Position numbers and translations under genes: made by a program. The notes below the pieces were generated by a model. It ran no database searches and was not told the DNA's origin. It saw only the letters and a list, made by a program, of their open reading frames with translations. This document shows positions 46,716 to 55,404 of a DNA stretch of 64,000 bases, in pieces. This DNA is from Mariniflexile jejuense (GTDB lineage Bacteria > Bacteroidota > Bacteroidia > Flavobacteriales > Flavobacteriaceae): the NCBI RefSeq assembly GCF_042675665.1, contig NZ_JBHTJI010000001.1:1922001-1986000 (forward strand), given 5' to 3'. Each line of letters starts with the position of its first letter. Position 1 is the stretch's first letter.

Positions 46716-48002
46716 TTAGTTTTTAATTTCAATATTTATTTCAGTAGCAAGTTGTTTGGCTAGGTTGACTACATAATTTGTAAAATATTCTGAATCTATA
46801 AAGTTTTTATCTTCACTTAACTCGCAAGCAGCAATTGCATAATAACTAATAGGTTTATTATTTTCTACTTTAAATTTTGCCAAATACGAATTGGTTAATT
46901 GTCCTTCTTTCGGTGCTTCCATAACGCCTTTAAAACTAGTTTTAGGTATAATTAATGCCGTACCCATTACCCATTGCCTTTCGTATGTTAACTTATCATG
47001 CTGAATAAGGCAAACCCAATCGCCAACATTAACCGTATTTAAACCTTTTTCATTGTTGATATTAGATAACCCGATTAATAAAGTTTCATTACCCTTAAGT
47101 CCACTTAAGCTTACTGTGTTTTTATAACCATACATACCAGGCCAAATTGATGTTGTTTCTTGTGCTTGATACTTATTTCCTGATACTTCCCAATTTTGAT
47201 ATTCATAACTTAATATCGAATTTACTGAACCTTCTGCTGTAACTTTAAATGTTGTTTTTTCTATGTTATTTAATGTATCGTTTGTGGTAATACCAAGTCT
47301 TTCAACCTTGTCGTTTATTAGCATTGCAAAACCACCTAATCCTACTGAATTTCCAACAGGAAAAACATCTCTTCCCCAATCGTGCATTACATGGTAATTA
47401 TCTTCTACACCACCTACGCTGTCAATTCCAACATTTTCTGGTGTTATTGCTGCTGTTTTTTTTGCAAAAACGTCTTTTGCATTTCTACCATCTAAATAAT
47501 GTCTAAACCCAACTTTATCATTTTCCCATGTTGGCCCATCGGTTTGATAAGGTTGATATCCTAAAGCTTTATGTACTTCGTTTGCTAGTAATAATTCATC
47601 GGTAGCTGGTTGAACTGGTGTGTTTTTTGACGAGCGCTTTCCAAATCGAACACTCGTTTTAACCTCGTAGCTTGGTTTTGTATCAATCCATTTTAGTTGA
47701 ATATTTTTTGTTTCATTAGCTGAAAAATTTATAACAAAAAACAATTCATCCCAATTACCATCGGCATCAATATCATTCATTTGAGATGGAATGGTGTCTG
47801 TTCCAATTAAAAGCAATGGAAATTGACTGCTAGAAATTGTATTTGAAAATTGATTCCTTTTTATAACTACGGGTTTATCTGTTAATAAAATATCCGAAGC
47901 ATTGGTTAAACTAATTATTGTGTCTTGTTTTTGTGTTTTACATGCCATAAGTTGTAATACCACTAAACCTAAAAGCGTACCTAGTTTTATTTTTTTGTTC
48001 AT
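46716..48002 (-). CDS. DUF4861 family lipoprotein
   Basis: The 428-residue lipoprotein (Cys near residue 21, LMACKTQK) is the longer DUF4861 copy. Its first 120 residues form an extra beta domain (FPLLLIGTDTIPSQMNDIDADGNWDELFFV) absent from the copy at 16934-17923. The shared core has GPTWENDKVGFRHYLDGRNAKDVF, DNYHVMHDWGRDVFPVGNSVGLGG and ENTYHVM-like positions around a conserved His. It lies 10 bp after GH28 and 24 bp before GH105, the same order as in the plus-strand operon. No reaction is known to me; a periplasmic role on GH28 or GH105 substrates is inferred. Confidence 0.82.
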   Translation of the reverse strand: MNKKIKLGTLLGLVVLQLMACKTQKQDTIISLTNASDILLTDKPVVIKRNQFSNTISSSQFPLLLIGTDTIPSQMNDIDADGNWDELFFVINFSANETKNIQLKWIDTKPSYEVKTSVRFGKRSSKNTPVQPATDELLLANEVHKALGYQPYQTDGPTWENDKVGFRHYLDGRNAKDVFAKKTAAITPENVGIDSVGGVEDNYHVMHDWGRDVFPVGNSVGLGGFAMLINDKVERLGITTNDTLNNIEKTTFKVTAEGSVNSILSYEYQNWEVSGNKYQAQETTSIWPGMYGYKNTVSLSGLKGNETLLIGLSNINNEKGLNTVNVGDWVCLIQHDKLTYERQWVMGTALIIPKTSFKGVMEAPKEGQLTNSYLAKFKVENNKPISYYAIAACELSEDKNFIDSEYFTNYVVNLAKQLATEINIEIKN

Positions 48003-48012
48003 TTTATTAAAA

Positions 48013-49488
48013 TTATTTTTTCTCTTGGTAATAAACAGTATCTGGAAAATTAACTTCAGTTGTGTTTTCTAAAGAAACTTTAGAGCCATCTTTTGTAGTT
48101 ATTTTTACATTATTAAGTTTCCAATTAGCACTATAACTTACTTGTCCTGCCGTTTCAGCTTTAATTTGCACATTGTTTAATGTAATATTATTAATTACAG
48201 AATTTTCTAAACCATTTACATTAATAGCTGTTTCTGCTCCTTCAATAGCGACATTATTTATGGTGATATTTCTAAAAGTTGGAATTCCTTTTGAAGCTGG
48301 CTCTACTTTATGAAGCATTTTTTTCCAATGTTCAGGAATAGAATCGGCATTAAATTCTTTTGGCAATTCTGAATAACTATAAGCAGGATTCCAATTCATA
48401 CCTACTTGCATAAAGGTACGTACACTATCCATTTTTATGTTTTCCATATAAATATGCTCTACAACACCACCTCTGTTGGTGGCAGATTTTATATTTAAAC
48501 CATTTTTTGTACCCAAACCTTGAATGTTTGACACATAAACATAGCGAATACTTCCTGCGGTTTCGCTTCCTAATGTAAACAAACCTGCGCCTTTTCTAGC
48601 AATACAATCTTTAATTACTACATATTCGGTTGGTTTATTTACACGTTGCCCATCCCAATCTCTACCAGCTTTTAGGCAAAAATTATCGTCGTTACAATCA
48701 ATATCACAGTTTTGAACTAAAATCCATTTTGAAGAATCGATATCTATCCCATCGGTACTTGGTCCATGACCGCCAATATTATTTTGTATGACTAAACCAT
48801 CAACTGTAACATATTCTGAATATAGCACTTGTACCGTCCAAAAACCAGCACGCTGCACCTTCAAATCTTTTACAACAACGTTTTTTGAATTTGAAACTAA
48901 AATAGTTCGTGGTCGTTTTGCATCATAATCAACTATCCAGCGCAAACCCCGTGGTTCGTAATCGTTTCTGCGTAAATTCCAATAGTAATCCCAAAACACC
49001 TTTCCTTGTCCATCAACAATTCCTTCACCACCAATTACAACATTGTTTTGGTTTTCAACATTTATTAAAGCTGCTGGCCATACCATTTCAATGCCTGCAA
49101 CACGTGTGTAAATTTCTTTATAATCTTTAATATTTTCACTTCCTTTTAGTACAACACCATTAGGAATTATAAATTGTATGCCTGTTTTTACAAAAACCGA
49201 ACCCGTTAAATAAACACCTGGTTTAAAAGTTACAATGCCGCCACCTGCTTTTTCGCAAGCATCAATGGTTTTTTGTATAGCTTCAGTATTTACTGTTGTT
49301 CCGTCATTTACAGCTCCAAAATCGTTTACAAAATAGGTTTCATTTTTAAAATTGTTCAATGTTGCACCTACTTTATCTACCCATTCTGGTTTGATAACTT
49401 TTAACACCTCTTTATTTTGATTAATTGAAGTTTTATGTTCAGCGCAAGCGCAAAATACAAATAACATTAACACATTTAAATACCTCAT
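48013..49488 (-). CDS. Divergent GH28, rhamnogalacturonan-type hydrolase
   Basis: The 491-residue lipoprotein (Cys near residue 14, FCACAEHK) has the GH28 beta-helix with VNDFGAVNDGTTVNTEAI, STDGIDID and NDDNFCLKAG. Two usual blocks are changed: GHG is GAG (RKGAGLFTLGSE) and the Arg of RIK is Asn (LNIKSATNRGG). The first two acidic blocks are kept. Loss of the polygalacturonase His and Arg is a known trait of rhamnogalacturonan-acting members, so I infer hydrolysis at galacturonate-rhamnose bonds rather than polygalacturonase. It is the first gene of the minus-strand operon and its promoter carries the GTACAGGATA element 20-some bp upstream. Confidence 0.88.
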   Translation of the reverse strand: MRYLNVLMLFVFCACAEHKTSINQNKEVLKVIKPEWVDKVGATLNNFKNETYFVNDFGAVNDGTTVNTEAIQKTIDACEKAGGGIVTFKPGVYLTGSVFVKTGIQFIIPNGVVLKGSENIKDYKEIYTRVAGIEMVWPAALINVENQNNVVIGGEGIVDGQGKVFWDYYWNLRRNDYEPRGLRWIVDYDAKRPRTILVSNSKNVVVKDLKVQRAGFWTVQVLYSEYVTVDGLVIQNNIGGHGPSTDGIDIDSSKWILVQNCDIDCNDDNFCLKAGRDWDGQRVNKPTEYVVIKDCIARKGAGLFTLGSETAGSIRYVYVSNIQGLGTKNGLNIKSATNRGGVVEHIYMENIKMDSVRTFMQVGMNWNPAYSYSELPKEFNADSIPEHWKKMLHKVEPASKGIPTFRNITINNVAIEGAETAINVNGLENSVINNITLNNVQIKAETAGQVSYSANWKLNNVKITTKDGSKVSLENTTEVNFPDTVYYQEKK

Positions 49489-49510
49489 AATAACTCTTAA
49501 AACAAAAAAG

Positions 49511-49548
49511 TAAATTTAAAATAAAGATTAAGGTAATGTATCCTGTAC
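49511..49548 (-). promoter_or_regulatory. GTACAGGATA promoter of the seven-gene minus-strand operon
   Basis: Read on the minus strand: GTACAGGATA (49548-49539), 20 bp, TAAATTTA (49518-49511, one mismatch to TAnnTTTG). The start codon is at 49488, so the leader is short. This copy is the most symmetric: 49536-49550 reads ATGTA-TCCTG-TACAT, a perfect 5-bp inverted repeat around the core. It lies in the region shared with the GntR-type gene. Confidence 0.75.
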
Positions 49549-49693
49549 ATACATGATATTACTTGCCAATATTAAAAACCACTAACCACTTGTTATAACT
49601 AATATTTAGTAAAAAGTAAAAAATATAAGTAAAATATAGGATTTAACACCTTAAAATTTAGGTTACAGTAATGCTTGACTGATATTTTTATAC

Positions 49694-49701
49694 TAATTTT
49701 G
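49694..49701 (+). promoter_or_regulatory. Probable -7 box of the GntR-type regulator gene
   Basis: TAATTTTG matches TAnnTTTG and lies 56 bp before the ATG at 49758. No good TTTG is seen 19 bp upstream. A weak relative of the operator (TTACAGTAAT, 49663-49672) ends 21 bp before it. Confidence 0.5.
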
Positions 49702-49757
49702 CTTAACTCACTTATACCCAAAACATAAACAAAACAGCTTTTACTATTTAAAATTTT

Positions 49758-50804
49758 ATGTCTCAATTAATAGAAATAAAAATTAATGAATCATCGCGTG
49801 TTCCAAAATACAAGCAAATTGTAGATTCAATAGTTAATGATATTGCCAAAGGAAAACTAAAAATAGGCGAAAAAATACCTTCAATAAATGAGTTGAGTGA
49901 ATCTTGCTACCTATCCAGAGATACAGTTGAAAAAGCATACAAACAACTAAAAGAGCAAAAAGTTATTATTTCTGTTAAAGGTAAAGGCTACTACACTTCA
50001 AAAACCGATTTGATTTCTAAAATTCAAATTTTTTTCATGATTAATAAGTTAAGCTCTTATAAAATGATGATTTACAACTCGTTTGTTAATAGTGTTGGTA
50101 TAAATGGGCATGTAACACTATCTATTTATCACTGCGAAGAATCGCTTTTTGCAAGAACCCTAGAAAGAAATCTTGGTGCATTTGATTATTATGTAATAAT
50201 GCCCCATTTTAAAACCGATGAACTAAATCATATTAGCACAACAGATGTTGTAAAAGATATGATTGAAAAAATTCCGAAAGACAAACTTATTATTTTAGAT
50301 AATAACAAATTAGATATTAAAGGAAACTATGGTGCCGTTTACCAAGATTTTCAAGATGACATTTATGATGCTTTAAAAAAAGGCTTAGAAAAACTTAAAA
50401 ACTACGACAAGTTAGTTCTTGTTTATCCATCAAAATCTGTGTACCCATACCCGCTTAGAATTATACATGGCTTTAGAAAATTTTGTTCAAAATATAATTT
50501 TGACTTCGAAATTTTAGACCAAGTATATGATGATATGGATCTTGAAAGTAAAGACGCTTATGTAATTATTGAAGAAAACGACTTGGTAAATTTAGTAAGA
50601 CAAGTACGAAAAAAGAACTTAACCTTAGGTAAAGACATTGGCATAATATCATACAACGACACACCTTTAAAAGATTTATTAGGCATAAACGTTGTTAGTA
50701 CACATTTTAAAGCAATGGGCGAAACTGCAGCACACATGGTACTAACCAATAAAAAAGAAAAGGTTAAAAATGTGTTTGAGTACATTGAAAGAAACTCCAT
50801 TTAA
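49758..50804 (+). CDS. GntR-type transcription regulator with LacI-like sensor domain
   Basis: The 348-residue product has an N-terminal GntR winged helix (about 1-75: VPKYKQIVDSIVNDIAKGKLKIGEKIPS, LSRDTVEKAYKQLKEQKVI, GKGYYTS) and a periplasmic-binding-protein-like ligand domain (about 85-340, ending with GKDIGIISYNDTPLKDLLG and TAAHMVL). This GntR plus LacI-sensor layout is that of AraR-type sugar regulators. It stands between the minus-strand operon and the CE12-GH2-SusC genes, all of which carry the GTACAGGATA element, so it probably controls them in response to a pectin-derived sugar such as rhamnose, galacturonate or an oligosaccharide. It is the only DNA-binding regulator besides the sigma factor in the window. 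Confidence 0.9.
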   Translation: MSQLIEIKINESSRVPKYKQIVDSIVNDIAKGKLKIGEKIPSINELSESCYLSRDTVEKAYKQLKEQKVIISVKGKGYYTSKTDLISKIQIFFMINKLSSYKMMIYNSFVNSVGINGHVTLSIYHCEESLFARTLERNLGAFDYYVIMPHFKTDELNHISTTDVVKDMIEKIPKDKLIILDNNKLDIKGNYGAVYQDFQDDIYDALKKGLEKLKNYDKLVLVYPSKSVYPYPLRIIHGFRKFCSKYNFDFEILDQVYDDMDLESKDAYVIIEENDLVNLVRQVRKKNLTLGKDIGIISYNDTPLKDLLGINVVSTHFKAMGETAAHMVLTNKKEKVKNVFEYIERNSI

Positions 50805-50844
50805 AAAACCTTTTAAACTTATAAAACTTTAAAGAAGCATCATA

Positions 50845-50882
50845 GTACAGGATGCATCTTTATTTTTTTGACGATATTTTAG
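50845..50882 (+). promoter_or_regulatory. GTACAGGATG promoter of the CE12-GH2 operon
   Basis: GTACAGGATG (50845-50854), 20 bp, TATTTTAG (50875-50882, one mismatch to TAnnTTTG). The start codon at 50896 is only 13 bp beyond, so the message would have almost no leader. The bases AAGCAT 10 bp upstream of the element recur at the SusC copy. Confidence 0.62.
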
Positions 50883-50895
50883 CTGAAAACATGAT

Positions 50896-52191
50896 ATGAA
50901 GCAGCTAAGAACAATCATTTTAATCATAATAACCGCTACATGCTTTTTGAATATTAATGCTCAAAACAGCAACTTCTATTTTGGCAAAAAAACAATAAAA
51001 AATGATGGTACATTAGTGAAAAACGCCATCAAATATGATGATGAAATAGGTTTTGGGTTTGATTTTCAATCGGCACAAAATGTAAAATTCAACAAAAATT
51101 ATATTTCAAGTGAAAGCTCCATTTACTTTTCTGTAAAACTTCCCGAAGGAAATTATAAAATTGATGTGGTTTTAGGTGGAAACAAAACATCAAACACTAC
51201 TATAAAAGCTGAATCAAGACGATTAATGCTTAAAGAATTGAAACTTGACAAAAAAAAGACTTCAAATTATTCCTTTACAGTAAATCTTAGAACTCCAAAA
51301 ATTGATAATGAGCAACACATAAAAGTTAAAGACCGTGATAAAAACCAACTAAATTGGGATAATAAATTAACTTTAGAATTTGCTGGAAACCCAAATATTC
51401 AAAGCATAAAAATAAGTCCTGTTACAAATATTAAAACCATCTTTTTAGCAGGAGATTCTACGGTTACAGATCAAGATGTAGAACCTTGGGCATCTTGGGG
51501 GCAATTTATTACCAACTATTTTAATTCGAACATTGTAGTTGCAAATTATGCCGAATCTGGTGCTACGTTAAGTTCCTTTAAAAGCACAAACCGTTTAGAT
51601 AAAATATTATCTTTAATGAAACCTGATGATTTACTTTTTATAGAATTTGGTCATAACGATGAAAAAATAAAAGGAGAAGGTAATGGTGCTTGGGGATTAT
51701 ACACCAATTCATTAAAAGAATTCATTACAAAATGCAGAGAGAAAGGTGGCATACCTATTTTAGTAACACCAACCCAACGACGTGCTTTTAACACCAATGG
51801 CAGTTTAACAGAAACGCATGGCGATTTCCCTGCAGCAATGAGACAAGTAGCCAAAGATTTAAATATACCGTTAATTGACATAACTAAAATGACAACCTAT
51901 ATGTACGAAGCTTGGGGCAATGAACCATCAAGAAAAGCCTTTGTACAATACCCCGCAAACACATTTCCAAATCAAACCGAACCTTTAGAAGACAACACAC
52001 ACTTTAATAGTTTTGGAGCTAATGAAATTGCCAAATGTGTAGTGCAATGTATTAAAGATTTAAATTTAGAGTTAGTAAATTATTTAAGACCAAATCTACC
52101 AGAATACAACCCAAAAAAACCAGATATTTTTGCTAATTGGTCGCTACCTATGAGCACTCGATTTGAAATAAAAAAACCAGACGGAAACTAA
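50896..52191 (+). CDS. CE12 acetylesterase with N-terminal beta domain
   Basis: The 431-residue product has a signal peptide (1-22, INAQ), an N-terminal domain of about 150 residues that starts NFYFGKK and contains KLPEGNYKIDVVLGG, and a C-terminal SGNH esterase (about 178-410). SGNH blocks: FLAGDSTVTDQ, YAESGATLSSF, IEFGHNDEK and DNTHFNSFGA. The second block has SGAT where other copies here have GGRST. The N-terminal domain resembles galactose-binding-like modules placed before CE12 in rhamnogalacturonan esterases. It is followed by GH2 after 6 bp. Confidence 0.88.
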   Translation: MKQLRTIILIIITATCFLNINAQNSNFYFGKKTIKNDGTLVKNAIKYDDEIGFGFDFQSAQNVKFNKNYISSESSIYFSVKLPEGNYKIDVVLGGNKTSNTTIKAESRRLMLKELKLDKKKTSNYSFTVNLRTPKIDNEQHIKVKDRDKNQLNWDNKLTLEFAGNPNIQSIKISPVTNIKTIFLAGDSTVTDQDVEPWASWGQFITNYFNSNIVVANYAESGATLSSFKSTNRLDKILSLMKPDDLLFIEFGHNDEKIKGEGNGAWGLYTNSLKEFITKCREKGGIPILVTPTQRRAFNTNGSLTETHGDFPAAMRQVAKDLNIPLIDITKMTTYMYEAWGNEPSRKAFVQYPANTFPNQTEPLEDNTHFNSFGANEIAKCVVQCIKDLNLELVNYLRPNLPEYNPKKPDIFANWSLPMSTRFEIKKPDGN

Positions 52192-52197
52192 ATCATT

Positions 52198-55050
52198 ATG
52201 AAACCAAAACAACTTTTTTCATTTTTCGCTTTTACTTTATTAGGTTACTTAACCACTTTTTCACAAGAAACCGAAAAAATATTTTTATCTGGTAAGGATT
52301 TTAAACATCCTGTTTCATGGGATTTTATGTGTACAGATGGCAATAACAGTAAAAAATGGACAACTATAAATGTTCCATCAAACTGGGAGTTAGAAGGTTT
52401 TGGAACCTACACCTATGGCAGATGGTATAAAGAGTTAAATGAAAAAGAACCGAGTAAGGAAGAAGGCTTTTACAAATACAAATTCAATGTTCCAGTAAAT
52501 TATAAAGACAAAAATGTAACCATCATTTTTGGTGGTGCTATGACGGATACCGAAGTAAAAATAAACGGAAAATTAGCTGGCGAAAAACACCAAGGCGGTT
52601 TTTACGAATTCATATTTGATATTACGTCGTTACTAAATTATGGTTCAGAAAATGTTTTAGAAGTTCATGTATGGAAACATTCCAGCAACAATACCGTAAA
52701 TAATGCTGAACGAAAAACCGATTGGTGGTTATTTGGTGGTATTTACCGCCCTGTTTGGTTAGAAGTATCTCCAAAAACATTCATTAAACACGTAGCTGTT
52801 GATGCTAAAATGGATGGAACACTTTCTGCCGATTTAGAGCTTGTTAACATACCTAAAAACACTAAAATTGAAGCTAGCATAACACCTATTGGAAGTAATG
52901 AAACGTTTGAAACCATAGCTATTCCTGTTGAAAGTAAAACAAGCAAACAAAATATAAAAGCAAAATGGAACAATATAAAAACTTGGGATCCAGAATCGCC
53001 CAATATGTACACATTGCATTTATCTCTTAAAAATAATGGTAAAACGCTTCATACATCAAAAACTAAAATAGGCTTCAGAACTATTGAATTTCTTAAAAAA
53101 GATGGTATTTATGTGAATGGTAAAAAAATCATCATGAAAGGCATAAACCGACATACCATTTGGCCAGAATCTGGTAGAAGTACTGATAAAGCCATTAGCA
53201 TATTAGATGTAAATCTACTTAAAGACATGAACATGAATGCCGTTAGAGGGCATTATCCACCAGATACCCATTTTTTAGAAGCTTGCGATTCTTTAGGGTT
53301 ATTTGTATTAAATGAATTGGCTGGATGGCAAAATGGCTACGATACTAAAACAGGAACAAAATTAATTATGGAAACTGTGCAGCGTGATGTAAATCATCCA
53401 TCAGTAATCATTTGGGATCATGGCAATGAAGGTGGCTGGAATTATGACATAGACCACGTTTTTCATCAATACGATCCACAAAAACGCATTGTTATTCACC
53501 CTTGGTCCGATTTTAATGGTTGGGACACACACCACTACCCTACATACTTAACAGGTATGCACCGTTTTAACAATGGTGAGAATGTATTTTTACCAACCGA
53601 ATTTATGCATGGTACTTACGATAATGGCATTGGCGCTGGCTTAGACGATTTTTGGACACGTTACAAACAAAGTCCGTTGTTTGCAGGCGGCTTTATGTGG
53701 GCAATGCTAGACGAAGCTGTTTTAAGATCAGACTGGACTGGCAAGGAAAAATACGATTCAAAAGGTTCATTGGCTGCTGATGGTGTTTTAGGACCACATC
53801 GAGAAAAAGAAGGTAGTTTTTATACGGTAAAAGAAGTTTGGTCGCCCATTCAATTTCAACCTAAAATGGTCACTTCAACATTTGATGGTTCATTTTTTAT
53901 TTCAAACGATTATATCTACACGAATTTAAACGAATGCAAAATGGAATATCGTGTTTTAAAAATCAACACAAACAGCTTATATACAGATAGTAAAGCCGAA
54001 ATTATAGATTCAAATAACATAGAAATACCAAACATTGAACCAAATGAAACTAGAAAAATCAAATTTAATTTACCAACTAACTTTTTTGAAGGAGATTATT
54101 TAGAAATTACTGCAACTGATAAACATGGAAGAGAAATTTACACTTGGTCATGGCCAATACACAGAGCACCATACTTTGCAGAAAAGCTATTACAAAAAGA
54201 AACTTCAAATAAAACGGTATCAATTTCAAAAACAAATGATGCCATTATTTTAACTTCTGAAACCGTTAAAGTAATATTCAGTGCTTCAACTGGAGAAATA
54301 ACAAGTATAGAAAACAACAAAGGCATTGTTCCATTTAATAATGGTCCAAAACCAGTTGGTATGAAGGCTAAACTTAAAGATATTTCAACAGAACAAAATA
54401 AAAATTATGTAGTTTGTAAGTTCAACTATTATGGCGGCATTGATTCCATTACTTGGACACTTTATAATGATGGCAGATTAAAAATGAACGCCATCTTTTT
54501 AAAAGATGCTGGCAGAAATGATGGTTTTGATGGAGCTTCATTTGAAGATAAAATAAACCAATTTGGTTTAACTTTCAATTTTCCTGAAGATGGTGTTGAA
54601 GGTATGAAATGGTTAGGTAATGGTCCATATCATGTTTGGAAAAACCGCATCAAAGGTACCACGTTCGGACTTTGGGAGAAAGATTACAACACAACTATTA
54701 CTGGTGAAAGCTTTGAAAATTTAGTATACCCAGAATTTAAAGGCTATCATGCAAACTTTATTGGAGGCAATTTAAAAACCAAAAATGGCAATATAAAATT
54801 CTTCAGTGAAAACGATAAGCTGTTTTTAAGATTATTCACTCCAGATTTACCTAAAAATGGATTTCCAGGAACCTATCCTCAACCAGCATTTCCTGAAGGG
54901 AATATTTCTTTTATGTATGAAATTCCAGCAATGCGAGCTTTCAAACCCTTAGAACACCAAGGGCCTGAAAGTCAACCTACTAATATTAGAATTAAAAGTG
55001 GTGACGATGGAATCCCAATGATATTGTGGTTTGATTTCACAGAAAAATAA
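52198..55050 (+). CDS. GH2 beta-galactosidase-like glycosidase
   Basis: The 950-residue secreted product (signal 1-22, TFSQ) has the GH2 order: jelly-roll sugar-binding domain (about 30-195, with WTTINVPSNWELEGFGTYTYG), Ig-like domain (about 196-300), TIM barrel (about 305-600) and C-terminal beta domains, the last like a beta-galactosidase small chain. The barrel has GINRHTIWPESGR, the acid/base in IIWDHGNEGGWN and the nucleophile in LPTEFMHGTYDNG. The WDHGNE form differs from the usual W-S-x-G-N-E. Removal of beta-linked galactose or a uronic acid from rhamnogalacturonan side chains is likely. It is co-transcribed with CE12 upstream. Confidence 0.9.
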   Translation: MKPKQLFSFFAFTLLGYLTTFSQETEKIFLSGKDFKHPVSWDFMCTDGNNSKKWTTINVPSNWELEGFGTYTYGRWYKELNEKEPSKEEGFYKYKFNVPVNYKDKNVTIIFGGAMTDTEVKINGKLAGEKHQGGFYEFIFDITSLLNYGSENVLEVHVWKHSSNNTVNNAERKTDWWLFGGIYRPVWLEVSPKTFIKHVAVDAKMDGTLSADLELVNIPKNTKIEASITPIGSNETFETIAIPVESKTSKQNIKAKWNNIKTWDPESPNMYTLHLSLKNNGKTLHTSKTKIGFRTIEFLKKDGIYVNGKKIIMKGINRHTIWPESGRSTDKAISILDVNLLKDMNMNAVRGHYPPDTHFLEACDSLGLFVLNELAGWQNGYDTKTGTKLIMETVQRDVNHPSVIIWDHGNEGGWNYDIDHVFHQYDPQKRIVIHPWSDFNGWDTHHYPTYLTGMHRFNNGENVFLPTEFMHGTYDNGIGAGLDDFWTRYKQSPLFAGGFMWAMLDEAVLRSDWTGKEKYDSKGSLAADGVLGPHREKEGSFYTVKEVWSPIQFQPKMVTSTFDGSFFISNDYIYTNLNECKMEYRVLKINTNSLYTDSKAEIIDSNNIEIPNIEPNETRKIKFNLPTNFFEGDYLEITATDKHGREIYTWSWPIHRAPYFAEKLLQKETSNKTVSISKTNDAIILTSETVKVIFSASTGEITSIENNKGIVPFNNGPKPVGMKAKLKDISTEQNKNYVVCKFNYYGGIDSITWTLYNDGRLKMNAIFLKDAGRNDGFDGASFEDKINQFGLTFNFPEDGVEGMKWLGNGPYHVWKNRIKGTTFGLWEKDYNTTITGESFENLVYPEFKGYHANFIGGNLKTKNGNIKFFSENDKLFLRLFTPDLPKNGFPGTYPQPAFPEGNISFMYEIPAMRAFKPLEHQGPESQPTNIRIKSGDDGIPMILWFDFTEK

Positions 55051-55404
55051 GTTTTTTAACATTAAATTTTTTTATTACAAAAACAAACGATGAACTTTTT
55101 TATAAAAAGCATGTAAGTACAGGATAGTTTAACAGATAATTAACATTTAATTTGAGCAACAATTTCACCACACTTTTACCAAATTTAAAAACTAAACTAC
55201 TTTAACTTAAACTAAACGCTTATGAAATAAGCTTACACTAACTCCACAATTCATATTTTCACAATAGACTCTCTATCAGGAAAATACCCAAAAAGTAACA
55301 ATTAATTTATTTCATTATCTACAAATGTAATGTTTAGGTAATGAATGCTTGTTATTGAAAACAATTAAACTAAACTATTTATTAACAAAAACTAAACTAT
55401 TTTT
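55051..55404. other. Intergenic region upstream of the third SusC gene
   Basis: This 354-bp gap holds the GTACAGGATA promoter at 55117-55154 and then a leader of about 245 nt without a recognisable RNA structure or small gene. No strong terminator for the GH2 gene was found. Confidence 0.5.
55117..55154 (+). promoter_or_regulatory. GTACAGGATA promoter of the third SusC/SusD operon
   Basis: GTACAGGATA (55117-55126), 20 bp, TTAATTTG (55147-55154, one mismatch to TAnnTTTG). AAGCAT precedes the element at the same distance as in the CE12 promoter (50845). A long leader follows before the ATG at 55405. Confidence 0.65.

Noticed and set aside
49663..49672. TTACAGTAAT as a fifth regulator site before the GntR-type gene
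   Set aside because: It shares only TACAG with the element and the distance to the -7 box is 21 rather than 20 bp.
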